NCBI GenBank assembly: GCA_009785505.1
Contig: WQWA01000011.1
Coordinates: forward strand, 1 to 49,608
Length of the DNA: 49,608 nt
Direction: 5' to 3'
From: Bacteroidales bacterium
GTDB lineage: Bacteria > Bacteroidota > Bacteroidia > Bacteroidales > P3
Of this stretch, positions 18,316 through 26,353 are shown piece by piece. The position numbers and the translations under genes were made by a program. How positions within the stretch are numbered: position 1 is the stretch's first letter; the number at the start of each line of letters is the position of its first letter. Below the pieces are notes generated by a model that did no database searches, was not told where the DNA came from, and saw only the letters and a list, made by a program, of their open reading frames with translations.

Positions 18316-18796
18316 TTTAGCAGAAGCAATTTTTGCAGGCGGTTGTTTTTGGGGTGTGGAACATCTCATGCAACAACAAAACGGCGTTATCAGCGTAGAA
18401 TCCGGCTATATTGACGGACATGTCGAAAATCCGACTTATGAACAAGTCAAAACCGGAACCACCGGACACGCCGAAGCTGTAAGAATAATTTATGACCCGA
18501 CAGTTGTAAATTACAAAACTTTGGCAAAACTTTTTTTCGAAATTCACGATCCAACTCAAGCTGATGGACAAGGTCCGGATATTGGCTCACAATATCGTTC
18601 GGAAATTTTTTATCACACGTCCGAAGAAAAATCTATCGCACAAAATTTGATTGATATTCTGAAGTCAAAAGGATTTGATGTGCAAACCAGACTCACACCT
18701 GCATCAAAATTTTATTCTGCAGAGGACTATCATCAAAACTATTTTATAAAGCACGGCGATGAACATACATGCCATTTTTATACCAAACGGTTTTAA
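18308..18796 (+). CDS. msrA: Peptide-methionine (S)-S-oxide reductase
   Basis: 162 residues beginning MNNLAEAIFAGGCFWGVEHL; the cysteine in GGCFWG is the catalytic nucleophile that reduces methionine-S-sulfoxide in proteins. Further family motifs are VESGYIDGHVENPTYEQVKTGTTGHAEAV, FFEIHDPTQADGQGPDIGSQYRS and YHQNYF. The frame extends to 18275, but the ATG at 18308 matches the family start and overlaps the upstream stop. There is no MsrB fusion. The protein protects against oxidation, as expected for an anaerobe facing occasional oxygen. Confidence 0.95.
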   Translation: MNNLAEAIFAGGCFWGVEHLMQQQNGVISVESGYIDGHVENPTYEQVKTGTTGHAEAVRIIYDPTVVNYKTLAKLFFEIHDPTQADGQGPDIGSQYRSEIFYHTSEEKSIAQNLIDILKSKGFDVQTRLTPASKFYSAEDYHQNYFIKHGDEHTCHFYTKRF

Positions 18797-18802
18797 AAGT
18801 AG

Positions 18803-18974
18803 GCAGATTTCTCGACTACGTCCACTTCGTAGACTTCGCTCGGAATGACGGGCACAACATAAAAGGAGGGGGAGAAAAAAGGAGCGGTGGCAAAGCCACC
18901 GCTCCTTTTTTCTCTTTCTTATCCCTTCAGTCACCGTCATGTTGAGCGAGGCGAAGCCGAGTCGAGACATCTGC
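18803..18974. repeat. Interrupted inverted repeat around a bidirectional terminator
   Basis: The left arm GCAGATTTCTCGAC (18803-18816) matches the complement of GTCGAGACATCTGC (18961-18974) at 13 of 14 positions. Inside it, CTTCGCTCGGAATGACG (18834-18850) matches the complement of CGTCATGTTGAGCGAGGCG in the right half. The terminator hairpin sits in the centre. Confidence 0.65.
18875..18911. terminator. Bidirectional rho-independent terminator between msrA and AbgT gene
   Basis: A perfect 11-bp stem GGAGCGGTGGC / GCCACCGCTCC with an AAA loop (18881-18905), flanked by an A-run on the left and a T-run on the right. It would stop transcripts from both convergent genes. Confidence 0.9.
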
Positions 18975-18993
18975 TTGAAGTTGTAAGGCAAAC

Positions 18994-20520
18994 TTAATAC
19001 GGCAATGTGTAGAACAACGAAACTCCCGGACCTAACGGCAATTCAAGCAAGATCCAAACAATCAACAAGGCAGTCCAACTTACTAGCAAAGCAATAGAAT
19101 ATGGAAGCATTGTCGCAATAATCGTTCCGATACCGGATTTTTTATCGTACTTTTGGAAATATACAATTACTAACGCAAAATAAACCATCATCGGTGTAAT
19201 GATGTTGGTAAAACTATCCCCAACTCGGAAAATTGCTTGAGTCAATTCCGGAGAATATCCTGAAAGCATAAACATCGGTATAAAAATCGGTCCCATAATC
19301 GCCCATTTTGCCGAAGCACTTCCCATAAAAAGGTTGATTATCCCTGTTAATAGTACGAAAATGATGACTAACGGAATTAAACCCATATCCACTCGATCTA
19401 AGAAATTTGCTCCGTTAATAGCAAGCAGCATTCCTAAATTGCTCCAGTCGAACCACGCCACAAATTGTGCACAGAAAAACACCAAAACAAGGTAAGTAGC
19501 CAATGTTTTTATGCTGTTGTTCATTCCACCTATAACATCGGCAGCTTTTTTAAACGTTCCAACTGTAAAACCATACGCCATACCTGCCGTAATTGCAATT
19601 GCAAATAAAATTGTGATAAATCCTCTCAATACAGGGGTCGTAATTATCTGACCGTCCATGCCGCGTAAAATTCCATTTTCAGGGAGCAGCCCGGCTACTA
19701 TAAGACCTATCCAAACTAAACAAACATAACCGGCACGTCTCAACCCTTTTCTTTCTAAAGGAGTAGGTTTTTCCATCTCTTCGACAGGTAAATCGCCCGT
19801 GTATGGTCCGAGTCGTGGCTCCACCCATTTTACAGTTACTACTGTAACCACAGCAGCAATCATAAATGTAGAAACAGCCATAAAATAGTAATTGGCTGTG
19901 GGTAAAACTTCATAATTCGGATCTATGATTTGAGCTGCTGCCGTTGAAAGTCCTGCTAATAGCGGATCTTGTGTACTGATCAAAATATTTGCACTGAACC
20001 CACCGCTAATACCGGCAAAAGCAGCTGCCATACCAACAAGTGGATTTCGTCCTAACGAGTGAAAAATTGTTCCCGCTAACGGAATAATTAAAATATATCC
20101 GATGTCTGATGCTACGTTAGAGATAAGTCCGGCGAAAACGATGATGACGGTAACAAATTTTGCAGGAGCTTTAGCTAGCATAGTAACAATAGCGGTTTTT
20201 ATCAATCCGCTGGATTCTGCAATTCCAATTCCCAATAAGGCTACCATCACAATTCCGAGAGGTGCAAAACTCGTATAATTTCTAACTGTTTCGAGAATGA
20301 TCCAATGAAGCCCATCTCTCGATGCCAAATTCTGAACTCCGACCGGTTCGCCGGTTGCAGGGTGTGCGCCACTCCAGCCTAAGAGTGAGCCGAGAAGTGA
20401 TAGTAAAAGAACTCCGACGCAGAATAATGCGAACAATATCGCAGGGTCCGGCAAGGCGTTACCACCTTTTTCTACATAATGAAGGAAGCCTTTTTTGGGT
20501 TTTAAAGATGTGTTGTTCAT
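18994..20520 (-). CDS. AbgT-family transporter (p-aminobenzoyl-glutamate type)
   Basis: 508 residues with about 11-13 membrane segments. The family signature regions are visible: GFLHYVEKGGNALPDPAILF near the N-terminus, NVASDIGYILIIPLAGTIFHSLGRNPLVGMAAAFAGISGGFSAN in the middle (the paired hairpin/discontinuous region), and GSASAKWAIMGPIFIPMFMLSGYSPELTQ and VGDSFTNIITPMM near the C-terminus. AbgT proteins import p-aminobenzoyl-glutamate (a folate breakdown product) or act as sulfonamide exporters (MtrF type). Either is possible here; folC lies 12 kb away but is not linked. It has its own promoter. Confidence 0.9.
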   Translation of the reverse strand: MNNTSLKPKKGFLHYVEKGGNALPDPAILFALFCVGVLLLSLLGSLLGWSGAHPATGEPVGVQNLASRDGLHWIILETVRNYTSFAPLGIVMVALLGIGIAESSGLIKTAIVTMLAKAPAKFVTVIIVFAGLISNVASDIGYILIIPLAGTIFHSLGRNPLVGMAAAFAGISGGFSANILISTQDPLLAGLSTAAAQIIDPNYEVLPTANYYFMAVSTFMIAAVVTVVTVKWVEPRLGPYTGDLPVEEMEKPTPLERKGLRRAGYVCLVWIGLIVAGLLPENGILRGMDGQIITTPVLRGFITILFAIAITAGMAYGFTVGTFKKAADVIGGMNNSIKTLATYLVLVFFCAQFVAWFDWSNLGMLLAINGANFLDRVDMGLIPLVIIFVLLTGIINLFMGSASAKWAIMGPIFIPMFMLSGYSPELTQAIFRVGDSFTNIITPMMVYFALVIVYFQKYDKKSGIGTIIATMLPYSIALLVSWTALLIVWILLELPLGPGVSLFYTLPY

Positions 20521-20545
20521 GTTGATTTTTTTTGTAAAAACGACT

Positions 20546-20554
20546 GCAAAGATA
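20546..20554 (-). promoter_or_regulatory. Promoter (-7 element) for the AbgT-family gene
   Basis: TATCTTTGC on the minus strand, 26 nt before the ATG at 20520. Confidence 0.6.
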
Positions 20555-20646
20555 CGAAAAAAAATGAGAAAAAATAAGAAATTGCGATTTTTTTGTTTTT
20601 AGCGAAAATAATTTCTCAAAAACTTGCATTTTTCATTTTTTTTTCG

Positions 20647-20655
20647 TAAATTTGC
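20647..20655 (+). promoter_or_regulatory. Promoter (-7 element) for rpoC
   Basis: TAAATTTGC, 97 nt before the rpoC ATG. rpoC therefore appears to be transcribed on its own, because no rpoB lies upstream. The resulting leader of about 90 nt contains a 28-bp palindrome. Confidence 0.55.
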
Positions 20656-20708
20656 ACCCCGTTTTATATTTTGACATAAAAATGGGAGAGTACAGATGGT
20701 TAAATAAA

Positions 20709-20736
20709 GTAAAGACGCACGGTCGTGCGTCTCAAC
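20709..20736. repeat. 28-bp palindromic repeat, copy d (rpoC leader)
   Basis: Arms AAGACGCACGG / TCGTGCGTCT pair around 20722/20723, with mismatches only at two outer pairs and a G-T at the centre. It ends 15 nt before the rpoC ATG, where the RNA hairpin could affect translation initiation. Confidence 0.7.
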
Positions 20737-20751
20737 AAAAAAAACATATAA

Positions 20752-23700
20752 ATGGCTGTAAAAAAAGAAACTCCGGTTAAAAACGACTTCTCAAAAATCA
20801 CAATCAGTTTGGCGTCTCCGGAAGCTATTCTTGAACGCTCTCGAGGCGAAGTGATGAAACCCGAAACCATTAATTACCGAACTTACAAACCTGAACGCGA
20901 TGGTTTGTTTTGCGAGCGTATCTTCGGTCCAACCAAAGATTGGGAATGTCATTGTGGGAAATACAAGCGTATCCGCTACAAAGGTATCATCTGCGACCGT
21001 TGCGGCGTTGAAGTAACCGAGAAAAAAGTGCGTCGTGAACGTACAGGACACATTCAGCTTGTTGTGCCCGTGGCACATATTTGGTTTTTCCGCTCGTTGC
21101 CGAATAAAATCGGTGCACTGCTCGGAATTCCTACGAAAAAACTTGAAAGTATTATCTATTACGAAAAATATATCGTAACCCAGCCCGGTATTAAAGAAAA
21201 GGATGGTATCGAAAAACTGCAGCTGCTTTCGGAAGACGAATATTTTGATATTATTGACAATCTTCCCAACGACAACTATATGTTGGACGACAGCGATCCG
21301 ACGAAATTCATCGCAAAAATGGGTAGCGAAGCCATCTATGAATTGTTGGTAAACATTGACTTGGACACACTTTCTTTTGAACTTCGTGATCAAGCCAACA
21401 AAGAAACTTCGCAACAACGTAAAAATGAAGCACTTAAACGCTTGAATGTTATTGAGTCGTTCCGCGAAGCGCAACAAAAAATAGCGAACAAACCGGAATG
21501 GATGATTTTACGTGTATTGCCGGTAATTCCACCTGACTTGCGCCCGTTGGTGCCGTTGGATGGCGGACGTTTTGCAACATCTGACTTGAATGATTTGTAT
21601 CGCCGTGTAATTATCCGCAACAACCGCTTGAAAAAACTAGTTGAAATCAAAGCACCGGATGTGATCATGCGTAACGAAAAACGCATGTTGCAAGAGGCCG
21701 TGGATTCGTTGTTTGACAATAGCCGCAAAGCAAGTTCTGTAAAAACAGATTCGAATCGTGCGCTAAAATCTTTGTCGGATAGTTTGAAAGGAAAGCAAGG
21801 TCGTTTCCGTCAGAACCTTTTAGGTAAGCGTGTGGACTATTCAGGTCGTTCCGTTATCGTTGTAGGTCCTGAGCTGAACCTTAATGAATGCGGTATTCCT
21901 AAAGATATGGCCGCAGAATTGTTCAAGCCTTTTATTATTCGTAAAATGCTCGAACGCGGCATCGTAAAAACCGTAAAATCTGCGAAACGCATCGTAGAAC
22001 GCAAAGACCCAATTGTTTGGGATATTTTGGAGAACATCATGAAAGGTCATCCGGTTCTTCTCAACCGTGCGCCGACTTTGCACCGTATGGGTATCCAAGC
22101 GTTTCAGCCAAAGATGGTTGAAGGTAAAGCCATTCGTTTGCATCCGTTGGTTTGTACGGCATTCAACGCTGACTTTGACGGTGACCAAATGGCTGTTCAC
22201 GTACCGCTCGGAAATGCCGCAATTCTTGAGGCTCAACTTTTGATGTTGGCTTCTCACAATATCTTGAACCCTGCGAATGGTGCGCCGGTTACGGTTCCGT
22301 CACAAGACATGGTTTTGGGACTTTACTATTTGACAAAAGGCCGCAGATCAGAAAAAGGCCATCCGATGAAAGGCGAAGACAGAGTGTTTTATTCGCCCGA
22401 AGAAGTGGTTATCGCATATAACGAAAAGCAAGTTGATATGCACGCCTGGATTAAAGTTCGTATCGAAAAAGATGGCAAAAACGAATTGATCGAAACAACT
22501 GTCGGACGCGTGCTTTTCAACCAAGTTGTACCGAAAAGCTTTGGATTCATCAACGAGATTTTGACTAAAAAATCGTTGCATGATATCATTATGGAAATTT
22601 TGTCAAAAACAGGAACTGCCGCTACAGCGAAGTTTTTGGACGACATAAAAAATATGGGCTACATCACAGCATTCCGAGGAGGTTTGTCGTTTAATTTAGG
22701 TGATGTAATTGTTCCGGAGATTAAGGAAACGCTGATCGAACAAGCCAACGCAGACGTAGATGAAGTGATGAACAGTTACAACATGGGTTTCATCACAAAC
22801 AATGAGCGTTACAACCAAATTATTGACATTTGGACACATACCAACTCTAAACTCACGATGCAAGTGATGAAAGAATTGACGGGTGATAACCAAGGGTTCA
22901 ACTCGGTTTATATGATGTTGGATTCGGGAGCTCGTGGTTCGAAAGAACAGATTCGTCAGCTTTGCGGTATGCGTGGATTGATGGCAAAACCGCAAAAATC
23001 AGGCTCGACAGGTGGGGAAATTATCGAAAACCCGATTTTGTCTAACTTCAAAGAAGGTCTTTCGGTTTTGGAATACTTTATTTCTACGCACGGTGCGCGT
23101 AAAGGTTTAGCGGATACGGCTTTGAAAACCGCTGATGCGGGATATTTGACCCGTCGTTTGGTAGATGTTGCACAAGACGTAATTATTAGTGAGCCGGATT
23201 GCGGAACATTGCGTGGATTGGTAGCAACAGCCTTGAAGAAAAACGAGGAAATCATGGAACCTCTTGCAGAGCGGATTTTAGGACGTGTAGCGGTTCATGA
23301 TATTGTTCATCCGCTCACAAAAGAGACTATTGCTGAGGCAGGAGAACAATTGACGGAAAAAGTTTGCAAAATCATTGACGAATCGCCAATTGAAGAGGTA
23401 GAAATTCGTTCGGTTTTGACTTGCGAATCGAAGCAGGGTGTTTGTGCAAAATGTTACGGACGCAATTTGGCAACCGGTAAAATGGTTCAAAAAGGTGAAG
23501 CTGTTGGTGTTATCGCCGCACAATCGATTGGGGAGCCGGGAACACAGCTGACACTTCGTACGTTCCACGTGGGAGGTGTTGCAGGTTCGGGTATTGCAAG
23601 TATGTCGCGTATTGAGTCTAAATTCGAAGGTATTTTGGAAATCGAAGAACTTCGTTCTGTTCCATACGAAAATGCTGAAGGTAAGAAGATAAGCGTTGTT

Positions 23701-25044
23701 ATCGGTCGTTCGGCAGAAATGCGGATTGTGGACAAAGATACCAAAATCACGCTTCATTCCGGAAATATTCCTTACGGTGCGAACTTGTATTTCAAAAACG
23801 GAAGTGCTGTTAAACAAGGCGATTTGATTGCAGATTGGGATCCATATAACGCTGTAATTATTTCGGAAGTTGGCGGAAATGTTTCGTTCCAAAATATCGT
23901 TGAAAACGTTACATTCCGTGTGGAATCCGATGATATGACCGGCTACAAAGATAAGGTAATTATCGAATCTCGTCAGAAATCGAAAAACCCGTCGATCAAC
24001 ATCATGTCGAAAGACGGAGCAGTTCTGAAAATCTACGATATTCCGGTAGGTGCGCACATCGCAGTTGACGATAAAAAGCCGATCAAAGCCGGTGATGTTT
24101 TAGTGAAGATTCCACGCTCGTTTGGAAAATCGAGCGATATCACGGGAGGTTTGCCACGTGTAACCGAATTGTTTGAAGCACGTAATCCGTCGGATCCTGC
24201 GGTTGTTGCAGAGATTGACGGTATCGTAACGTTTGGAAAAAAACTCAAGCGTGGTAACCGTGAAATTATCATCACATCGAAAACGGATGAAGTAAAATCT
24301 TACTTAATTCCAACAACGAAGCAGATTTTGGCACAAGAAAACGACTTTGTGAAAGCAGGAACACCGCTGTCGGAAGGTACAATCACACCAGCGGACATTT
24401 TGGCGATTAAAGGACCAAACAAAGTTCAAGAATACATCGTAAATGAAATTCAAGAAGTATATCGCTTGCAAGGTGTGAAAATCAACGACAAACATTTTGA
24501 AGTGATTGTCCGCCAAATGATGCGTAAAATCGAAATTTTGGATCCGGGCAACACGATCTTCTTGGAAGGCGAGTTGGCTAACAAACTTGATTTCGCCGCA
24601 GAAAATGACCGTATCTACGGCATGAAACTTGTTGAAGATGCAGGTGATTCGGAAGAAATCAAAGCAGGTCAGTTGATCACAGCTCGCAAACTTCGTGACG
24701 AAAATTCAATTCTCAAGCGTAAAGACAAACGTGAAATCGTTGCAAGCGATGCACAGCCGGCGACCGGACGTCAAGTATTGCAAGGGATCACACGTGCTTC
24801 GTTGCAAACGAAGAGTTTCCTGTCTGCAGCATCGTTCCAAGAAACGACGAAAGTGCTTGTTGAGGCTGCCGTTAATGGAAAAAGCGACAATCTTTTAGGT
24901 TTGAAAGAAAATGTGTTGGTCGGTGGATTGATTCCTGCCGGAACAGGTTTGCGTGAATATAAAAGTTTGATTGTTGCCAACAAAGACGAATACGAAAGAG
25001 CAACGACTGAAAAACAGTACGAAAGAGCGACCAAAGAAAAATAA
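20752..25044 (+). CDS. rpoC: DNA-directed RNA polymerase subunit beta'
   Basis: 1430 residues, full length. The N-terminal zinc site is [20 protein letters not shown]; the catalytic loop is [15 protein letters not shown] with three Mg-binding aspartates; the bridge-helix region is around [12 protein letters not shown] to [33 protein letters not shown]; the second zinc site includes CGTLRG and [16 protein letters not shown]. The C-terminus ends in a small duplication of YERAT-x-EK. In most bacteria rpoC follows rpoB directly. Here the upstream neighbour is a divergent transporter gene and rpoC has its own promoter and leader. The DUF3467 gene follows after 5 bp, as usual in this phylum. Confidence 0.98.
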   Translation: MAVKKETPVKNDFSKITISLASPEAILERSRGEVMKPETINYRTYKPERDGLFCERIFGPTKDWECHCGKYKRIRYKGIICDRCGVEVTEKKVRRERTGHIQLVVPVAHIWFFRSLPNKIGALLGIPTKKLESIIYYEKYIVTQPGIKEKDGIEKLQLLSEDEYFDIIDNLPNDNYMLDDSDPTKFIAKMGSEAIYELLVNIDLDTLSFELRDQANKETSQQRKNEALKRLNVIESFREAQQKIANKPEWMILRVLPVIPPDLRPLVPLDGGRFATSDLNDLYRRVIIRNNRLKKLVEIKAPDVIMRNEKRMLQEAVDSLFDNSRKASSVKTDSNRALKSLSDSLKGKQGRFRQNLLGKRVDYSGRSVIVVGPELNLNECGIPKDMAAELFKPFIIRKMLERGIVKTVKSAKRIVERKDPIVWDILENIMKGHPVLLNRAPTLHRMGIQAFQPKMVEGKAIRLHPLVCTAFNADFDGDQMAVHVPLGNAAILEAQLLMLASHNILNPANGAPVTVPSQDMVLGLYYLTKGRRSEKGHPMKGEDRVFYSPEEVVIAYNEKQVDMHAWIKVRIEKDGKNELIETTVGRVLFNQVVPKSFGFINEILTKKSLHDIIMEILSKTGTAATAKFLDDIKNMGYITAFRGGLSFNLGDVIVPEIKETLIEQANADVDEVMNSYNMGFITNNERYNQIIDIWTHTNSKLTMQVMKELTGDNQGFNSVYMMLDSGARGSKEQIRQLCGMRGLMAKPQKSGSTGGEIIENPILSNFKEGLSVLEYFISTHGARKGLADTALKTADAGYLTRRLVDVAQDVIISEPDCGTLRGLVATALKKNEEIMEPLAERILGRVAVHDIVHPLTKETIAEAGEQLTEKVCKIIDESPIEEVEIRSVLTCESKQGVCAKCYGRNLATGKMVQKGEAVGVIAAQSIGEPGTQLTLRTFHVGGVAGSGIASMSRIESKFEGILEIEELRSVPYENAEGKKISVVIGRSAEMRIVDKDTKITLHSGNIPYGANLYFKNGSAVKQGDLIADWDPYNAVIISEVGGNVSFQNIVENVTFRVESDDMTGYKDKVIIESRQKSKNPSINIMSKDGAVLKIYDIPVGAHIAVDDKKPIKAGDVLVKIPRSFGKSSDITGGLPRVTELFEARNPSDPAVVAEIDGIVTFGKKLKRGNREIIITSKTDEVKSYLIPTTKQILAQENDFVKAGTPLSEGTITPADILAIKGPNKVQEYIVNEIQEVYRLQGVKINDKHFEVIVRQMMRKIEILDPGNTIFLEGELANKLDFAAENDRIYGMKLVEDAGDSEEIKAGQLITARKLRDENSILKRKDKREIVASDAQPATGRQVLQGITRASLQTKSFLSAASFQETTKVLVEAAVNGKSDNLLGLKENVLVGGLIPAGTGLREYKSLIVANKDEYERATTEKQYERATKEK

Positions 25045-25049
25045 ACGTT

Positions 25050-25364
25050 ATGCAGCATCAACCTCCAATAGAACAGCAAATTGAAGTTGAATTGACTCCC
25101 GATGTAGCAGAAGGTGTTTATTCCAACTTGGCGATTATCACGCATTCCAATGCCGAATTCATTATTGATTTCATCAACATGATGCCCGGCAAACCGAAAG
25201 CCAATGTAAAATCGCGAATCATTCTCACGCCTCAACACGCCAAGCGTTTGATGCAAGCGTTGAATGATAATATTGCGAAATTTGAACAGCAATTTGGAAA
25301 AGTTACCGAAGGGGCACAGCAGGGCAATACGATAAAGTTTGCTATGCCTACGGCGCAGGCGTAA
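25050..25364 (+). CDS. DUF3467 protein
   Basis: 104 residues; contains VELTPDVAEGVYSNLAIITHSNAEFIIDFI, then MPGKPKANVKSRIILTPQHAKRLMQALNDNIAKFE, the conserved DUF3467 pattern. It is a small soluble protein commonly found just after rpoC in Bacteroidota. The function is unknown; a link with RNA polymerase is suggested only by position. It begins 5 bp after the rpoC stop and is followed by a clear terminator, so rpoC and this gene form one unit. Confidence 0.9.
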   Translation: MQHQPPIEQQIEVELTPDVAEGVYSNLAIITHSNAEFIIDFINMMPGKPKANVKSRIILTPQHAKRLMQALNDNIAKFEQQFGKVTEGAQQGNTIKFAMPTAQA

Positions 25365-25382
25365 TGAATACTACTAATGAGA

Positions 25383-25414
25383 AAGGGCTGGTTTTGAACT
25401 GGCCCTTTTTTTTG
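25383..25414 (+). terminator. Rho-independent terminator of the rpoC-DUF3467 unit
   Basis: An 11-bp stem (AAGGGCTGGTT / AACTGGCCCTT, two G-T pairs, TTG loop) at 25383-25407, followed by a run of T. It lies 18 bp after the DUF3467 stop. Confidence 0.85.
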
Positions 25415-25470
25415 TTCATTTGTTTATTAACAGGTCAATCTTAAAAACTATTAATAAGGAGAAAAAAAAC

Positions 25471-25596
25471 ATGCTATTAGCAACCACAAACTGCATCTTC
25501 AGAAAAGAATTGGAAACCCCTGCCCTTGTGAAAGGCAGTACAGTTCAAGCCAGACATGTGGGTAAAGATAGCCGTGAAATTTTTGTGGGCAAATGT
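25471..25596 (+). pseudogene. Truncated YbjQ/UPF0145-like fragment (41 codons)
   Basis: A short ORF beginning MLLATTNCIFRKELETPALV, then KGSTVQARHVGKDSREIFVG and a stop. The pattern (T-T-N at the start, then K-G-S-T-V-x-A-R-H-V-G-x-D) resembles the first ~40 residues of UPF0145/YbjQ heavy-metal-binding-like proteins, which are normally around 105 residues, so this is probably a remnant. AAGGAG lies at 25457-25462, so it could still be translated. A second fragment of the same start is at 26281. It occupies the otherwise gene-free stretch 25365-25679. Assigned from pattern memory only. Confidence 0.5.
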
Positions 25597-25653
25597 TAAA
25601 TTTTTTTAAGGATTTTTAACACTTTTTAGGTTTTTTCTTTGGATTTTTTGGCG

Positions 25654-25662
25654 TAACTTTGC
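25654..25662 (+). promoter_or_regulatory. Promoter (-7 element) for the ORF6N gene
   Basis: TAACTTTGC, 18 nt before the ATG at 25680. The upstream TTG at 25659 lies inside it, which rules that start out. Confidence 0.55.
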
Positions 25663-25679
25663 GGAAAAATTACAAAGCC

Positions 25680-26267
25680 ATGGGAACAATTATTCAAACT
25701 GCTGAAACTTTTACAATTCAGCCTGTTTTTCAGAGAATTTATGAAATTCGCGGACAAAAAGTTATGCTCGACTTTGACCTTGCAGAACTTTATGGCGTAG
25801 AAACTAAAGTTCTAAATCAAGCCGTAAAACGAAATTTAAGGCGCTTCCCGGAGGATTTTATGTTTCAATTAACTAAAAAAGAGGATATTATGATCTTAAG
25901 GTCACAAATTGTGACCTTAAGATCGCAATCATCTGAAGATGAGGCAAAATCGCCAAGAACAGAACACGGGCGACACAAAAAATATCCGCCTTATGCCTTT
26001 ACGGAGCAAGGTATAGCAATGCTATCATCTGTATTGCGAAGTGAAAGAGCGATAGATGTAAATATCGCAATTATGCGTGCCTTTGTAGCTCTTCGACAAT
26101 ATGCATTGAATTATGCAGACTTGAGTAACCGATTAGAGGAACTTGCACAAACAACCGATAGTAATTTTTCAGAAGTTTTTAGTATTTTAGACGAACTTAT
26201 TGCTCAAAAAAAACTTTATGAAAACAGAAAACCGATAGGTTTTGTTGTGAGAGATGAGGAAAAATAG
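25680..26267 (+). CDS. ORF6N-domain protein (phage antirepressor-like)
   Basis: 195 residues. The N-terminal ORF6N domain shows VFQRIYEIRGQKVMLDFDLAELYGVETKVLNQAVKRNLRRFPEDFMFQLT. A central segment includes PYAFTEQGIAMLSSVLRSERAIDVNIAIMRAFVALR, and a helical tail follows. Such proteins occur in phages and mobile elements as DNA-binding antirepressor-like proteins, and as solitary chromosomal genes in Bacteroidota. At DNA 25890-25924 the coding sequence contains an inverted repeat (CTTAAGGTCACAA / TTGTGACCTTAAG). The gene lies between two fragments of a YbjQ-like gene, which suggests insertion or duplication. Target DNA is unknown. Confidence 0.85.
   Translation: MGTIIQTAETFTIQPVFQRIYEIRGQKVMLDFDLAELYGVETKVLNQAVKRNLRRFPEDFMFQLTKKEDIMILRSQIVTLRSQSSEDEAKSPRTEHGRHKKYPPYAFTEQGIAMLSSVLRSERAIDVNIAIMRAFVALRQYALNYADLSNRLEELAQTTDSNFSEVFSILDELIAQKKLYENRKPIGFVVRDEEK
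25893..25924. repeat. Perfect palindrome inside the ORF6N gene
   Basis: ATCTTAAGGTCACAAA followed directly by its partner TTGTGACCTTAAGAT; the two arms are nearly complete reverse complements with a centre of about one base. It codes the I-L-R-S-Q / V-T-L-R-S-Q part of the protein. It could be a binding site for the protein itself, or simply a coding repeat. Confidence 0.6.
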
Positions 26268-26280
26268 CAAGGTAGTAGCC

Positions 26281-26315
26281 ACAAACTACATTTCCGGAAA
26301 AGAATTGGAAGCCCT
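26281..26315 (+). pseudogene. Second fragment of a YbjQ-like N-terminus
   Basis: The bases ACAAACTACATTTCCGGAAA followed by AGAATTGGAAGCCCTTG match 25486-25533 closely; translated they read ATNYISGKELEALV, again like the start of a YbjQ/UPF0145 protein. No ATG and no continuation remain; the [FeFe] hydrogenase promoter begins about 20 bp later. Confidence 0.45.
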
Positions 26316-26337
26316 TGTTTTTTTGAAAAAAAAGTTG

Positions 26338-26346
26338 TACCTTTGC
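26338..26346 (+). promoter_or_regulatory. Promoter (-7 element) for the [FeFe] hydrogenase gene
   Basis: TACCTTTGC ends 7 nt before the ATG at 26354, so the mRNA would be almost leaderless. Confidence 0.6.
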
Positions 26347-26353
26347 ACCCAAT

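Noticed and set aside
20709-20736. The rpoC leader palindrome as a dedicated operator
   Set aside because: The same 28-bp type of element occurs at five other unrelated sites, including inside genes, so a specific operator role is not the simplest reading.
24985-25041. Duplicated YERAT-x-EK at the rpoC C-terminus
   Set aside because: A small in-frame duplication in the variable tail; no sign of functional importance.
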